A stretch of 64,000 nt of DNA from Desulfurivibrio sp044068625 (GTDB lineage: Bacteria; Desulfobacterota; Desulfobulbia; Desulfobulbales; Desulfurivibrionaceae), in the NCBI RefSeq assembly GCF_044068625.1, contig NZ_JBIPKH010000002.1:124001-188000 (forward strand). Direction: 5' to 3'. Within the stretch, counting starts at the first letter, position 1. The number at the start of each line of letters is the position of its first letter. The notes under the pieces were generated by a model that saw nothing but the letters and a program-made list of their open reading frames with translations, was not told the origin of the DNA and made no database searches. Positions 52,958 through 62,728 of the stretch are shown in pieces. The translations under genes were made by a program, and so were the position numbers.

Positions 52958-54847
52958 TCAGTTCATGATCTCCACGGCGGCGGCACTGATGGCCGCGGCA
53001 TCGATTCCGGCCAGTTGCCTAAGCTTCTCCTGATCGCCGTGCTCCAGAAAACGATCGGGCAGCCCCAGGATCTTCACCCGGGGGCAGTTGATCCCCCGGC
53101 GGTTGAGCAGCTCCAGCACCGCCGAACCGAACCCCCCGGCCCGGACATTCTCCTCCACCGTTACCACCCGGCCGGTTTTCTCGGCCCAGTGGCAGATCAG
53201 CTCACCATCAAGGGGCTTGATAAAGCGGGGATTTATCACCGCCGCCGCAATCCCCATTTTGGCCAACCCCTCGGCGGCTTCCAGGGCCGTGCTGACCCGA
53301 TTGCCCACCGGCAGCAGCAGCAGATCATTGCCCTCCCGCAACAATTCACCCTTACCGAAGGGGATCTTGCGCAGATCGCCATCCCGTTCAACCCCCAGGC
53401 CACTCCCCCGCGGATAGCGAATGGCCACCGGTCCCGGACAGTGGAGGGCGGTGTACAGCATATGGCGTAACTCGTTTTCATCTTTTGGGGTCATCAACAG
53501 CAGGTTGGGAATCATGCGCAGGAAAGAGATATCGAACACCCCATGATGGGTGGGTCCGTCATCCCCCACCACCCCCCCCCGGTCAATGGCGAAAATCACC
53601 GGCAGATTGGGCAGGCAGACGTCATGGATCACCTGGTCGAAGGCCCGCTGCAGAAAGGTGGAATAGACCGCCACCACCGGCCGCAGCCCCTCGCAGGCCA
53701 GGCCGGCGGCAAAGGTCACCGCGTGCTGTTCAGCAATCCCCACATCGAAGAAGCGGTCGGGGAATTTTTCGGCAAAGGCGCCCAAGCCGGTGCCGATGGG
53801 CATGGCGGCGGTGATCGCGGTCAAGCGGGGGTCGACCTGCCCCAATTCCACCAGGGTTTCCCCGAAAACTTTGGTGTAAGAGGGTGGCCCGGGGCTGGGC
53901 ACCGGCTTACCGGTGGCGATATCAAAAGGACCAACCCCATGGAAATCACCGGGATGTTCCTCGGCCGGGGCATACCCCTTACCCTTGGTGGTCAGAACAT
54001 GGATCAGTACCGGCCCTTCACTGAAATCACGGACGTTGCGCAGGGTTTCCAGCAGCAGATCCAGTTTGTGGCCGGGGATCGGCCCCACATATTTGAATTT
54101 TAAGGCCTCAAACAGCATGCCGGGGGTAAAAAAGCCCTTCAAGCTCTCTTCGCTGCGTTTGAGCAGGTGCAGGATATTCTCCCCGGCCCGGTAATTTTTC
54201 AGGAAATGCTCCATCTCCTTTTTAATCCGCACCATGGTCCGACCGGTGAGCTTGCGGCTCAAGAAACTGGAGAGTGCCCCGACATTGGGCGAGATCGACA
54301 TCTCGTTGTCGTTCAGGATCACGATCAGATTTTTATCCAGATGACCGGCCTGGTTCAAACCCTCAAAGGCCAGGCCGCCGGTCATGGAGCCATCTCCGAT
54401 CACCGCGATGGTCTTGTTGTTTTCCCCCTTCAATTCGGCTCCCACCGCCATGCCGAGGGCGGCGGAGATCGAGGTGCTGCTGTGGCCGGTATCGAAGCTG
54501 TCGTATTCGCTCTCCTCCCGCTTGGGAAAGCCGCTGACCCCCTGGTAGCGCCGCAGGGTATGAAAGCGATCCCGGCGGCCGGTGAGCAGTTTGTGGGCGT
54601 AACACTGATGCCCCACGTCCCAGATAATCTTGTCGGCGGGGGTGTTGAAGATGTAGTGCAGAGCCAGAGTCAGCTCCACCACCCCCAAACAGGGAGCGAG
54701 ATGGCCGCCGTTGACGGCGACGGTACTCACAATCATTTCCCGCAGTTCGGCGGCCAGCTGGGGTAGTTTTTCCACAGGCAGCTTGCGCAGATCGCCGGGG
54801 GAGTCGATCCGCTCCAGCAGAGAGTTGTTTGCTTCGGTCGCGTTCAT
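52958..54847 (-). CDS. dxs: 1-deoxy-D-xylulose-5-phosphate synthase
   Basis: 629 residues, the normal Dxs length. Joins pyruvate and glyceraldehyde-3-phosphate to begin the MEP isoprenoid route; ThDP site GDGSMTGGLAFEGLN; HxH-type HLAPCLG near residue 49; transketolase middle block (IAEQHAVTFAAGLA). It starts 7 bases after ispA, on the same transcript as xseB-ispA. Confidence 0.97.
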   Translation of the reverse strand: MNATEANNSLLERIDSPGDLRKLPVEKLPQLAAELREMIVSTVAVNGGHLAPCLGVVELTLALHYIFNTPADKIIWDVGHQCYAHKLLTGRRDRFHTLRRYQGVSGFPKREESEYDSFDTGHSSTSISAALGMAVGAELKGENNKTIAVIGDGSMTGGLAFEGLNQAGHLDKNLIVILNDNEMSISPNVGALSSFLSRKLTGRTMVRIKKEMEHFLKNYRAGENILHLLKRSEESLKGFFTPGMLFEALKFKYVGPIPGHKLDLLLETLRNVRDFSEGPVLIHVLTTKGKGYAPAEEHPGDFHGVGPFDIATGKPVPSPGPPSYTKVFGETLVELGQVDPRLTAITAAMPIGTGLGAFAEKFPDRFFDVGIAEQHAVTFAAGLACEGLRPVVAVYSTFLQRAFDQVIHDVCLPNLPVIFAIDRGGVVGDDGPTHHGVFDISFLRMIPNLLLMTPKDENELRHMLYTALHCPGPVAIRYPRGSGLGVERDGDLRKIPFGKGELLREGNDLLLLPVGNRVSTALEAAEGLAKMGIAAAVINPRFIKPLDGELICHWAEKTGRVVTVEENVRAGGFGSAVLELLNRRGINCPRVKILGLPDRFLEHGDQEKLRQLAGIDAAAISAAAVEIMN

Positions 54848-54854
54848 GGCGTTG

Positions 54855-55757
54855 TTATCTTTTCCGGGAGTAGATGTAGTGGGCCAGATCCCGCAGGGGA
54901 TCGGCGCGATGGTCGAACAGCTCGGGGGGCAGGGCGGCCACCGCCGCGGTCACCGCTTCCCTGGCCTTCTCTTCGGTGACGGCCAGGCCGAGAATGGCGG
55001 GGTAGGTGGCCTTGCCCCGGGCGGCGTCGCTACCCGCCGCTTTACCCAGGGTGGCGGTATCGCCGGTGACATTGAGCAGATCATCGACAATCTGGAAGGC
55101 CAGGCCCACCTGCTCGCCATAGGTGGTCAGGGCGGCCAGTTGCCGGGAATCGGCTCCGCCGGCAATGGCTCCGACCTGGACGGCGGCGGTTATCAGGGCT
55201 CCGGTCTTGCAACGATGAATCCGCTGCAGTTCCTCCAGGCCAACACCTTCCCCCCGGCCCTCCGCTTCGATATCGAGAACCTGACCGCCCACCATTCCCA
55301 TGGGGCCAATGGCCACCGCCACCTGATTAACGATCCGCAACTGATCGGCCGGGGCCAGGGTGGCGGCGGCCAGGGGCCGAGCCAGCAGCTCAAAGGCGAA
55401 GCTGAGCAGGCCGTCTCCGGCCAGAATTGCCGCCGCCTCGCCAAACTTCTTGTGGCTGGTGGGCATCCCCCGCCGGAGGTCATCATCATCCATGGCCGGC
55501 AGATCGTCATGGATCAACGAATAGGTATGGATACACTCCAGGGCCGCCGCCAGGGGCAGCAGCGGCTCGGGCTCGGCCCCCAGAGCTTCAGCGGCGGCCA
55601 GGCAGAGAATGGGCCGCACCCGTTTGCCCCCGGCCAGCAGACTGTAGCGCATCGCCTCGACATGGCCGGCCAGCGGCCCGGTAAGCGGCGGCAACAGCTC
55701 GGTCAGGGCCTGCTCCACCAGCTCACGCCGCCGGTTCAGGTATTGCTTGATCTCCAT
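54855..55757 (-). CDS. ispA: Farnesyl/geranyl diphosphate synthase (polyprenyl synthetase)
   Basis: 300 residues from ATG 55757; a GTG four codons earlier is equally possible. Makes C15/C20 diphosphates from IPP and DMAPP. Both Asp-rich motifs are seen: LIHDDLPAMDDDDLRRG (FARM) and FQIVDDLLNVTGD (SARM). Substrate-length control cannot be read with certainty. Sits between xseB and dxs, the classic isoprenoid trio. Confidence 0.93.
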   Translation of the reverse strand: MEIKQYLNRRRELVEQALTELLPPLTGPLAGHVEAMRYSLLAGGKRVRPILCLAAAEALGAEPEPLLPLAAALECIHTYSLIHDDLPAMDDDDLRRGMPTSHKKFGEAAAILAGDGLLSFAFELLARPLAAATLAPADQLRIVNQVAVAIGPMGMVGGQVLDIEAEGRGEGVGLEELQRIHRCKTGALITAAVQVGAIAGGADSRQLAALTTYGEQVGLAFQIVDDLLNVTGDTATLGKAAGSDAARGKATYPAILGLAVTEEKAREAVTAAVAALPPELFDHRADPLRDLAHYIYSRKR

Positions 55758-55771
55758 GGGGTGGGGCACCT

Positions 55772-56002
55772 CTACTCTTCTTCCTGCTCCGCAAAAGGAA
55801 CGGCAACTACTTCACCCTCCTTTTTCAACAGGATCTCGACCTTTTTTTCCGCCTCATCCAACGTCTTGCTGCAAAAATCGGCCAGGCGGACACCTTCGTC
55901 GAATTTTTTCAAGGAGTGCTCCAGGCTCAGCTCGCCCTCCTCAAGTTCCCGGGTGATCTTCTCCAGCCGGGCCATGGCTTCTTCGAAGTTTTGTTTTGCC
56001 AT
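55772..56002 (-). CDS. xseB: Exodeoxyribonuclease VII small subunit
   Basis: 76 residues, the usual XseB length, with NFEEAMARLEKITRELEEGEL and FDEGVRLADFC. XseB supports XseA in single-strand DNA degradation; it is a two-helix acidic protein. First gene of the xseB-ispA-dxs operon. The xseA gene is not in the window. Confidence 0.95.
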   Translation of the reverse strand: MAKQNFEEAMARLEKITRELEEGELSLEHSLKKFDEGVRLADFCSKTLDEAEKKVEILLKKEGEVVAVPFAEQEEE

Positions 56003-56124
56003 CGGGAATCACTCTCCTTTGCGCGATTGATAAGCACTCAGAATAATTGAAGGCGAACCATTGGGCAATCTCTTTCCAAAAAAAGCGCCCTGTGGTAGGG
56101 TGCGAGCAATTTGAGGTGGTGGCG

Positions 56125-57033
56125 ATGGCCGACGGGATGCGAGAACATATCGAAGCCTTTTTGCGGTGGCTGGAGGTGGAAAAGGGGTACTCTTCCCACA
56201 CCGTCGCAAGTTATAGGCGCGATCTGAACGAGTTTACCGCCCAGGCCGCGGCCGCAAGCGGGCGGGAACTCACGGTCAGCCAGTTGGATGCTTTACGGGT
56301 CCGCTCCTTTGTTTACAGTCTGCACTCCCGCAACAAAAGCTCGTCGGTTGCCCGAAAGCTCTCGGCCCTGCGAACCTTTTTCCGTTTTCTCCTGAAAAGG
56401 GAAGTGCTGGGGAGTGATCCCGCCGCCGCCATCGCCGCCCCCAAGGGGGAGGGTTATCTGCCGGTGGTCTTGAGCGTGGATGAGGTCTTTTGCCTGCTGG
56501 AGATGCCCGGCCCGGGGGACCGTTTTGCCGCCCGCGACCGGGCCATGCTGGAGTTGCTTTATGCCACCGGCCTGCGGGTGGCGGAGTTGGCCGCCCTGGA
56601 TCTGGCAATGGTCGATCTGGGGGAGGGGATGGTCCGGGTCCACGGCAAGGGCAATAAGGAGCGTTTGGTACCCATGGGCACTGCCGCGGTGGCCGCCATT
56701 GAAGCCTACCTGCCCCAAAGGGCGGTTCTGCTGCAGAGTGGCCGGGCCGAAAGGGCGCTCTTTTTGAACAGTCGGGGCGGCCGGATCACCACCCGCAGCA
56801 TCGAACGACTGGTGAAGATGTACGCCGAGCGGGCGGGCATTGCCGCCCGGGTCAGCCCCCATGCCCTGCGCCACTCCTTTGCCACCCATCTCCTGGAGAT
56901 GGGTGCCGACCTGCGGGTGGTGCAGGAACTGTTGGGCCATGCTAGCCTTTCGACCACCCAGCGCTATACCCACCTCAATCTGGATCATCTGACGGCGGTG
57001 TACGACAAATCCCACCCCCTGGCGGGTGGCTAA
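56125..57033 (+). CDS. xerC: Tyrosine recombinase XerC
   Basis: 302 residues from ATG 56125 (GAGGTGG upstream); an ATG 26 codons earlier adds non-family sequence. SAM-like N-terminal domain and catalytic domain with Arg in ATGLRVAELAALD, Lys in GKGNKERLVP, HALRHSFATHLL, LGHASLSTTQRYTH with the nucleophile Tyr. XerC resolves chromosome dimers at dif. The order xerC-hslV-hslU is a widespread arrangement and separates it from XerD. Confidence 0.92.
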   Translation: MADGMREHIEAFLRWLEVEKGYSSHTVASYRRDLNEFTAQAAAASGRELTVSQLDALRVRSFVYSLHSRNKSSSVARKLSALRTFFRFLLKREVLGSDPAAAIAAPKGEGYLPVVLSVDEVFCLLEMPGPGDRFAARDRAMLELLYATGLRVAELAALDLAMVDLGEGMVRVHGKGNKERLVPMGTAAVAAIEAYLPQRAVLLQSGRAERALFLNSRGGRITTRSIERLVKMYAERAGIAARVSPHALRHSFATHLLEMGADLRVVQELLGHASLSTTQRYTHLNLDHLTAVYDKSHPLAGG

Positions 57034-57052
57034 CATTTGGATGGGAAATACC

Positions 57053-57583
57053 ATGAAGATTCGTTCAACCACAGTGGTGGCGGTACGGCATCGGGGCAAG
57101 GTGGCCATGGCCGGCGATGGCCAGGTTACCATGGGTAACGTGGTGGTCAAGCACCAGGCCCGCAAGATCCGCCGCCTCTATCACGGCAAGGTGGTCACCG
57201 GTTTCGCCGGGGCCACCGCCGATGCCTTTACCCTCTTCGACAAGCTGGAGCAACAGCTGGAAAAACATAGCGGCAACCTGCTGCGGGGAGCGGTGGAACT
57301 GGCCAAGGAGTGGCGTACCGACCGGATGCTGCGCCGGCTTGAAGCCCTGCTGATCGCGGCGGATGCCGAACGCTCACTGCTGATCTCCGGCACCGGCGAC
57401 GTGATCGAGCCCGACGACGGCATTCTGGCCATCGGTTCCGGCGGTCCTTACGCCCAGGCCGCCGCCCAGGCCCTGGTGGGCCACTCCCAACTGGAAGCCC
57501 CGGAGATCTGCCGGGTGGCTCTGGAGATCGCCGGCGGCCTCTGTATCTACACCAATGCCAATATCCACCTGGAAATCATCTAA
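57053..57583 (+). CDS. hslV: ATP-dependent protease subunit HslV
   Basis: 176 residues. MKIRS precedes the Thr-Thr of TTVVAVRHRGKVAMAGDGQ; the first of these threonines is the N-terminal nucleophile after removal of five residues, compared with only Met in E. coli. The sequence ends IHLEII. HslV forms the double hexamer capped by HslU. Starts at ATG 57041 or 57053; the latter is used. 21 bases before hslU. Confidence 0.93.
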   Translation: MKIRSTTVVAVRHRGKVAMAGDGQVTMGNVVVKHQARKIRRLYHGKVVTGFAGATADAFTLFDKLEQQLEKHSGNLLRGAVELAKEWRTDRMLRRLEALLIAADAERSLLISGTGDVIEPDDGILAIGSGGPYAQAAAQALVGHSQLEAPEICRVALEIAGGLCIYTNANIHLEII

Positions 57584-57604
57584 CCGGAGCCTGTTATTTT
57601 TCCC

Positions 57605-59125
57605 ATGATTATGAAAGCGCAAATCAATACGGAAGAGGCCGAGGCCGCCGCGGTCACGGTAAACTCCCTTTCTCCCCGCGAAATCGTGCAAAGACTGGAT
57701 GACTTCATCGTCGGCCAGGGGGATGCCAAACGTTCCGTGGCCATCGCCCTGCGTAACCGCTGGCGGCGCCAGCAGGTACCGCCCCCGTTGCGTGATGAGA
57801 TCGCCCCCAAGAATATCATTATGATCGGCCCCACCGGAGTGGGTAAAACCGAGATCGCCCGCCGGTTGGCGGTACTGGCCCAATCCCCGTTTCTCAAGGT
57901 GGAGGCCTCCAAATTCACCGAAGTGGGCTATGTGGGCCGAGACGTGGAGTCCATGGTTCGCGACCTGCTGGAACTGGCCATCGCCATGGTCCGGGGGGAG
58001 GAGCGGGAGCAGGTGATGCAGCGGGCGGAGACCCTGGCCGAAGAGCGGATTCTCGACCTCCTGGTTCCCCCGCCGCCCCGAAATGCCACCGGGGGAGGGG
58101 AGCGTTCCTCGCGAGCGGGATTTCCCTCCGGGGGCAACGTTCTGCCGGTACCCCACTGGGAATCGGGCAACGGGAGCACCGCCCGGTCGGCGGCCGGCCC
58201 GGTTTCATCGATGACTCCCGAGGATCAGGGGGATGGCAACGGAACTACCCGCGAGAAATTCCGCCGGATGCTGCGGGAGGGCAAGCTGGATGAGCGGGAG
58301 GTGGAGGTGGAGGTGGAACAGTCCCGGCCGATGCCGATGATGGAGGTCTTCTCCCCCGGCGGCATGGAGGAGATGGAGGGCAATCTCCGGGAGATGTTCG
58401 GCAAAATTTTCCCGGCCAAAATGAGAAAGAGAAAGCTCAAGGTCCGGGAAGCGCTGGAGGTGTTGCGCAAGAGCGAGGCGGAAAAGCTGATCGATCATGA
58501 GCGGGTAACCCGCCTGGCCATTCGCCGCACCGAGCAGTCGGGGATAATTTTCCTGGATGAGATCGACAAGATCGCCTCCAAGGGGGGCGGCGGCCACGGC
58601 CCCGAGGTTTCCCGGGAGGGGGTTCAGCGCGATCTGCTGCCCATCGTTGAAGGGGCCACGGTGACCACCAAGCACGGAATGGTCCGTACCGACCATATCC
58701 TGTTTATCGCCAGTGGCGCTTTCCATGTCAGCAAACCCTCCGACCTGATTCCGGAGCTGCAGGGCCGTTTCCCCATCCGGGTGGAATTGAGCGCCCTGGG
58801 GGAGGCGGAGTTTTACCGGATTCTCACCGAGCCGCAAAATGCCCTGCTCAAACAATATGCCGCCCTGATGGCCACCGAAGGGATCGAATTGAGTTTCACC
58901 GACAAGGCGATCCACGAGCTGGCCCGGCTGGCGGCCCAGGTTAACGGGCGCACGGAAAATATCGGGGCCCGGCGCCTGCATACCATCCTGGAGCGGCTGC
59001 TGGAGGAGCTCTCCTTCGAAGCTCCGGATCTGGGAGAAAAGAGCTTTGAGGTCACGGCGGATTATGTTCGCGGGCAACTGGCGGAAGTGGTGGCAAACGA
59101 AGATTTGAGCCGCTTTATCTTATAG
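57605..59125 (+). CDS. hslU: HslU ATPase with an enlarged I-domain
   Basis: 506 residues, against about 443-460 in most bacteria. AAA+ motifs: GPTGVGKTEIARRLA (Walker A), IFLDEIDKIA (Walker B), sensor 2 in ENIGARRLHTILERL. HslU unfolds substrates and feeds HslV. The extra length is a Gly/Ser/Pro-rich insert in the I-domain (about 155-225: polar, probably disordered), the part that meets substrates. The C-terminus ends in SRFIL, the HslV-activating tail type. Part of xerC-hslV-hslU. Confidence 0.93.
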   Translation: MIMKAQINTEEAEAAAVTVNSLSPREIVQRLDDFIVGQGDAKRSVAIALRNRWRRQQVPPPLRDEIAPKNIIMIGPTGVGKTEIARRLAVLAQSPFLKVEASKFTEVGYVGRDVESMVRDLLELAIAMVRGEEREQVMQRAETLAEERILDLLVPPPPRNATGGGERSSRAGFPSGGNVLPVPHWESGNGSTARSAAGPVSSMTPEDQGDGNGTTREKFRRMLREGKLDEREVEVEVEQSRPMPMMEVFSPGGMEEMEGNLREMFGKIFPAKMRKRKLKVREALEVLRKSEAEKLIDHERVTRLAIRRTEQSGIIFLDEIDKIASKGGGGHGPEVSREGVQRDLLPIVEGATVTTKHGMVRTDHILFIASGAFHVSKPSDLIPELQGRFPIRVELSALGEAEFYRILTEPQNALLKQYAALMATEGIELSFTDKAIHELARLAAQVNGRTENIGARRLHTILERLLEELSFEAPDLGEKSFEVTADYVRGQLAEVVANEDLSRFIL

Positions 59126-59150
59126 CAACCGGAAGGGCTGGGGTGGAGAC

Positions 59151-59669
59151 ATGTACGATCTGATGTTGAAATATTGCCCGGTGTGCGGGGGTGAGTTCCG
59201 GGCCGAAATCCAGAGTTGCGGAGTCTGCGAGGTCACCCTGCTTTCCGGCGGCGAGATGCAGAGCCGGGATGCCGAACGGCAGGCCCGGCGCAACAGCCGC
59301 AGCGGGGAGTTCAGCGGCGGCGAGGATTTGGTTACCCTCCATCGCGGACCGCTGGGGGATCTGCGCCAGCTCGAAGCCCTGCTCCGGGAGGAGCGGATCG
59401 CGGTGCGCATCAGCGCCGATGAGCAAACCTGCGGCAAGGGCTGTTGCCCCACCAATTTCCTCCTGGAGGTAAGCCGGGACGACGCGGCGGAGGCGGCCAA
59501 AATCATCGAGGCTGAATATCGCCGCCAAACCAGGCTCGACCAGCATCAGCCGGTGGCGAAAGACGCGGTTTTCAATCCCGAGGCCGCCGAGACCACCTGT
59601 CCGGCCTGCGGCCACCGCTTCCCGCCGACTTCCAGCGAATGCCCCGATTGCGGCCTCAACTTCGGTTAA
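59151..59669 (+). CDS. Protein with zinc ribbons at both ends
   Basis: 172 residues. N-terminal CPVCGG...CGVCE and C-terminal CPACGH...CPDCGL are rubredoxin-like zinc knuckles; between them VTLHRGPLGDLRQLEALLREERIAV (about 60-85) resembles the small DUF2007-like signal-transducer fold, and a further CGKGCC lies near 102-107. Function unknown. It lies 25 bases after hslU and might be cotranscribed. Confidence 0.72.
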   Translation: MYDLMLKYCPVCGGEFRAEIQSCGVCEVTLLSGGEMQSRDAERQARRNSRSGEFSGGEDLVTLHRGPLGDLRQLEALLREERIAVRISADEQTCGKGCCPTNFLLEVSRDDAAEAAKIIEAEYRRQTRLDQHQPVAKDAVFNPEAAETTCPACGHRFPPTSSECPDCGLNFG

Positions 59670-59672
59670 CCG

Positions 59673-60089
<417 letters not shown>

Positions 60090-60118
60090 GGTGGGACTCC
60101 TATCTCCTTTTTATATGG

Positions 60119-62680
60119 TTAATTATGCCGTCTGGGCTTAACCCTGGCGGTGGGTTGGGCCTGCCAGGGATCCTCCGGCCAGTGATGCTTGGGGTAGCGC
60201 CCTTTGAGCTCTTTTTTCACCTCCTGGTAGGCGTTCTCCCAAAAGCCCCGCAGGTCTGAAGTGATCTGTACCGGCCGACCGGCTGGCGAGAGCAGGTGGA
60301 GGAGCACCGGCACCCGGTTTTCGATAATTCTGGGCGTATCGGCCAGGCCGAACAGCTCCTGGAGGCGGACGGCCAGCACCGGCGGCTCACCGGGGCGATA
60401 GCTCAGCTTGCGCCTGGAGCCGCTGGGCACGGTGAGGTGGGTGGGTACTTCCCGGGCCAGATAGTCGCGCTGGGACCAGCTTAACCTGGCGGCCAAAATC
60501 TCCGCCAGGTTCAAGCGCCGCAACCGGTCGGAACCGCTGATCCCCTCCAACCAGGGCGTCAGCCATTGCTCCGGGTGGCCATGAAGATAGTTGTCATCCA
60601 CCTCCGGCCAGCCAGCCTCCGGTTGCCAGCAGCCAACGGCGGCGATCCGGGCCTGCAGCTCCCGAGCCTGATCGTTCCAAGGCAACAGCTCCGGCCCCTG
60701 CTCCCGAATGGCGGCCAGCAAGGTTTGGGTAACCTGCTCCGGGTCGGGATCGATCAGGTGGGCCTCCTCCAGCACCAGCTCGGCCAGGGTAAGCTGCCGG
60801 CGAGCCCTGACGGTTCCAGCCTGGCGATCCCAGAACACCTCCTCCCGCTGCCGCAGGCGATGGGCAAAAATCGAACGCAATTGATCCTCACCCAGGGCCG
60901 CCGCCAGGAAGATCCGGCCCTCGCTGCGGCCGGCATCAAGCTCCGGTACCACCAGATAATCCTGAGCGGCCAGAGGATCGTGGCCAGCCAGCGCCGCGCC
61001 CCGCCCGGAGCTGAGCTTATACTGGCCCCGCCGGCCGGGGCGGCGCTGGCCGATGCGGTCGGGAAAGGCCACGGCCAGCAGTTCTCCGGCAACTCCGGGC
61101 CAAACCGGCTGGTCCTTGGGCGCCGGATCGGGGGCTGCCAACTGCTCGCGGAGTTGACGGCCAACCCGCAGAACCCGGCGGCAAGCCTCGGGGTCCGCCG
61201 CCCGGGCCCGAACCGCCGCCGCCCCATCCCGCCGCAACAGGGTCAGGAGTTGCAGGCGCTCCTCGATATCCACCGAGCGTTCTCGCCCCTTGCTGATATC
61301 CCGTTCCCCCAGCAGGGCGGCCAGATCACAGGCCAAACCCCGGAGCCCCGCCGGAGCCTGGAGCAACATCAAACCCAGGCGGGGGTGGACCGGCAACTCC
61401 TGGCTCCGACGCCCCAGCTCGGTGACCATCCCTTGGGAGTCCAACAATCCCAAGGCTTGCAGTAGTTCCGTGGCCTGATTGAGATTGGCCGGTGGCGGCG
61501 GGTTGGGCCAGCGCAGGGCGGCGGGATCGGTGATTCCCCAGCAGGCCAGTTCCAACAGCAGCGGGCTGAGATCGGCGCTGAGTATCTCCGGCGGATCGAA
61601 GGGCCGCAGGCCACGATCCTCGTGGGGGCTCCAGAGTCGCAGGCAGTAACCGGGCCCCAGCCGCCCGGCCCGGCCGGCCCGTTGGGTGGCCGAGGCCTGG
61701 GAGATCCGCTGGGTGACCAGCCGGTTAAGACCGCTGTTGGGATCGAAGCGGGGGCGGCGTTGCCAGCCGCTGTCCACCACGCAGTGGACCCCCTCGATGG
61801 TGATGCTGGTTTCGGCGATGGAAGTGGCCAGGATAACCCGGCGGCGGCCGCCGGGATCGGGCTGTACGGCCGCCGTTTGGGCACTGAGGCTCAAGTCGCC
61901 GTAAAGGGGATGGATAACCGCCGCAGCGGCGGCCAAACGTTGGGCCAGCAGCTGCTGGCAGTGGCGAATCTCCGCTGTTCCGGGCAGAAAAGCCAGCAGG
62001 TCGCCGGGCTGTTCCGCCAGAACCTGGCCCACCGCCGTGGCCGTATGGCCGGCGATCTCCCGGGCCTGGCAGCTCACCAGGGTCGCGCCACCGGCCCTCT
62101 GGCTGACTGGCCGGTAAGCCACCTCCACCGGGTGCTGGACCCCGGCAGCCCGCACCACCGGGGCCCGGTCCAGCAGGGCGCTGAGAGCGGCTGTATCCAG
62201 GGTGGCTGACATCACCAGGATTTTCAGGTCCTCCCGCAAGGCGGTCATCACATCCAGGCAGAGGGTCAGACCCAGGTCGGCCTGGAGACTACGTTCGTGA
62301 AACTCATCGAAAATAACCAGCCCCACGCCGCGCAATTCAGGATCATTTTGCAGGCGGCGGGTAAACACCCCTTCGGTTACCACCTCCACTCGGGTGGCCG
62401 CCGAAACCCGGCTGTCAAAGCGGACCCGATAGCCCACGGTCCGGCCCACCTCCTCGCCCAGTTGCCGGGCCATAAAGGTTGCCGCCAGGCGGGCTGCCAA
62501 CCGGCGCGGTTGCAGCATCAGAATGGTGGAACCGGCCAGCCAGGGCTCGTTGAGCAGGGCGATGGGGGTTACCGTGGTCTTGCCGGAACCCGGCGGCGCC
62601 GTAAGAATCACCGCGCTGCCGGTGATCAGGCGGGAGCGCAGTTCGGGGATCACCTGGTGGATGGGCAGTTTTATTGACAC
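60119..62680 (-). CDS. hrpB: ATP-dependent RNA helicase HrpB
   Basis: 853 residues from GTG 62680. DEAH/RHA helicase: APPGSGKTT (motif I), IFDEFHERSL (motif II, DEFH), SATLD (III), TSIAETSITIEGV and QRAGRAGR (VI), then HA2 and the HrpB C-terminal domain (KLSYRPGEPPVLAVRLQE). The biological substrate of HrpB is not established. Spaced 48 bases after the pgl/Nudix gene. Confidence 0.93.
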   Translation of the reverse strand: MSIKLPIHQVIPELRSRLITGSAVILTAPPGSGKTTVTPIALLNEPWLAGSTILMLQPRRLAARLAATFMARQLGEEVGRTVGYRVRFDSRVSAATRVEVVTEGVFTRRLQNDPELRGVGLVIFDEFHERSLQADLGLTLCLDVMTALREDLKILVMSATLDTAALSALLDRAPVVRAAGVQHPVEVAYRPVSQRAGGATLVSCQAREIAGHTATAVGQVLAEQPGDLLAFLPGTAEIRHCQQLLAQRLAAAAAVIHPLYGDLSLSAQTAAVQPDPGGRRRVILATSIAETSITIEGVHCVVDSGWQRRPRFDPNSGLNRLVTQRISQASATQRAGRAGRLGPGYCLRLWSPHEDRGLRPFDPPEILSADLSPLLLELACWGITDPAALRWPNPPPPANLNQATELLQALGLLDSQGMVTELGRRSQELPVHPRLGLMLLQAPAGLRGLACDLAALLGERDISKGRERSVDIEERLQLLTLLRRDGAAAVRARAADPEACRRVLRVGRQLREQLAAPDPAPKDQPVWPGVAGELLAVAFPDRIGQRRPGRRGQYKLSSGRGAALAGHDPLAAQDYLVVPELDAGRSEGRIFLAAALGEDQLRSIFAHRLRQREEVFWDRQAGTVRARRQLTLAELVLEEAHLIDPDPEQVTQTLLAAIREQGPELLPWNDQARELQARIAAVGCWQPEAGWPEVDDNYLHGHPEQWLTPWLEGISGSDRLRRLNLAEILAARLSWSQRDYLAREVPTHLTVPSGSRRKLSYRPGEPPVLAVRLQELFGLADTPRIIENRVPVLLHLLSPAGRPVQITSDLRGFWENAYQEVKKELKGRYPKHHWPEDPWQAQPTARVKPRRHN

Positions 62681-62728
62681 GACACGATCGGATTTGGTGG
62701 GAAAAAAAGAGCGGCCACCGCCACCCAG

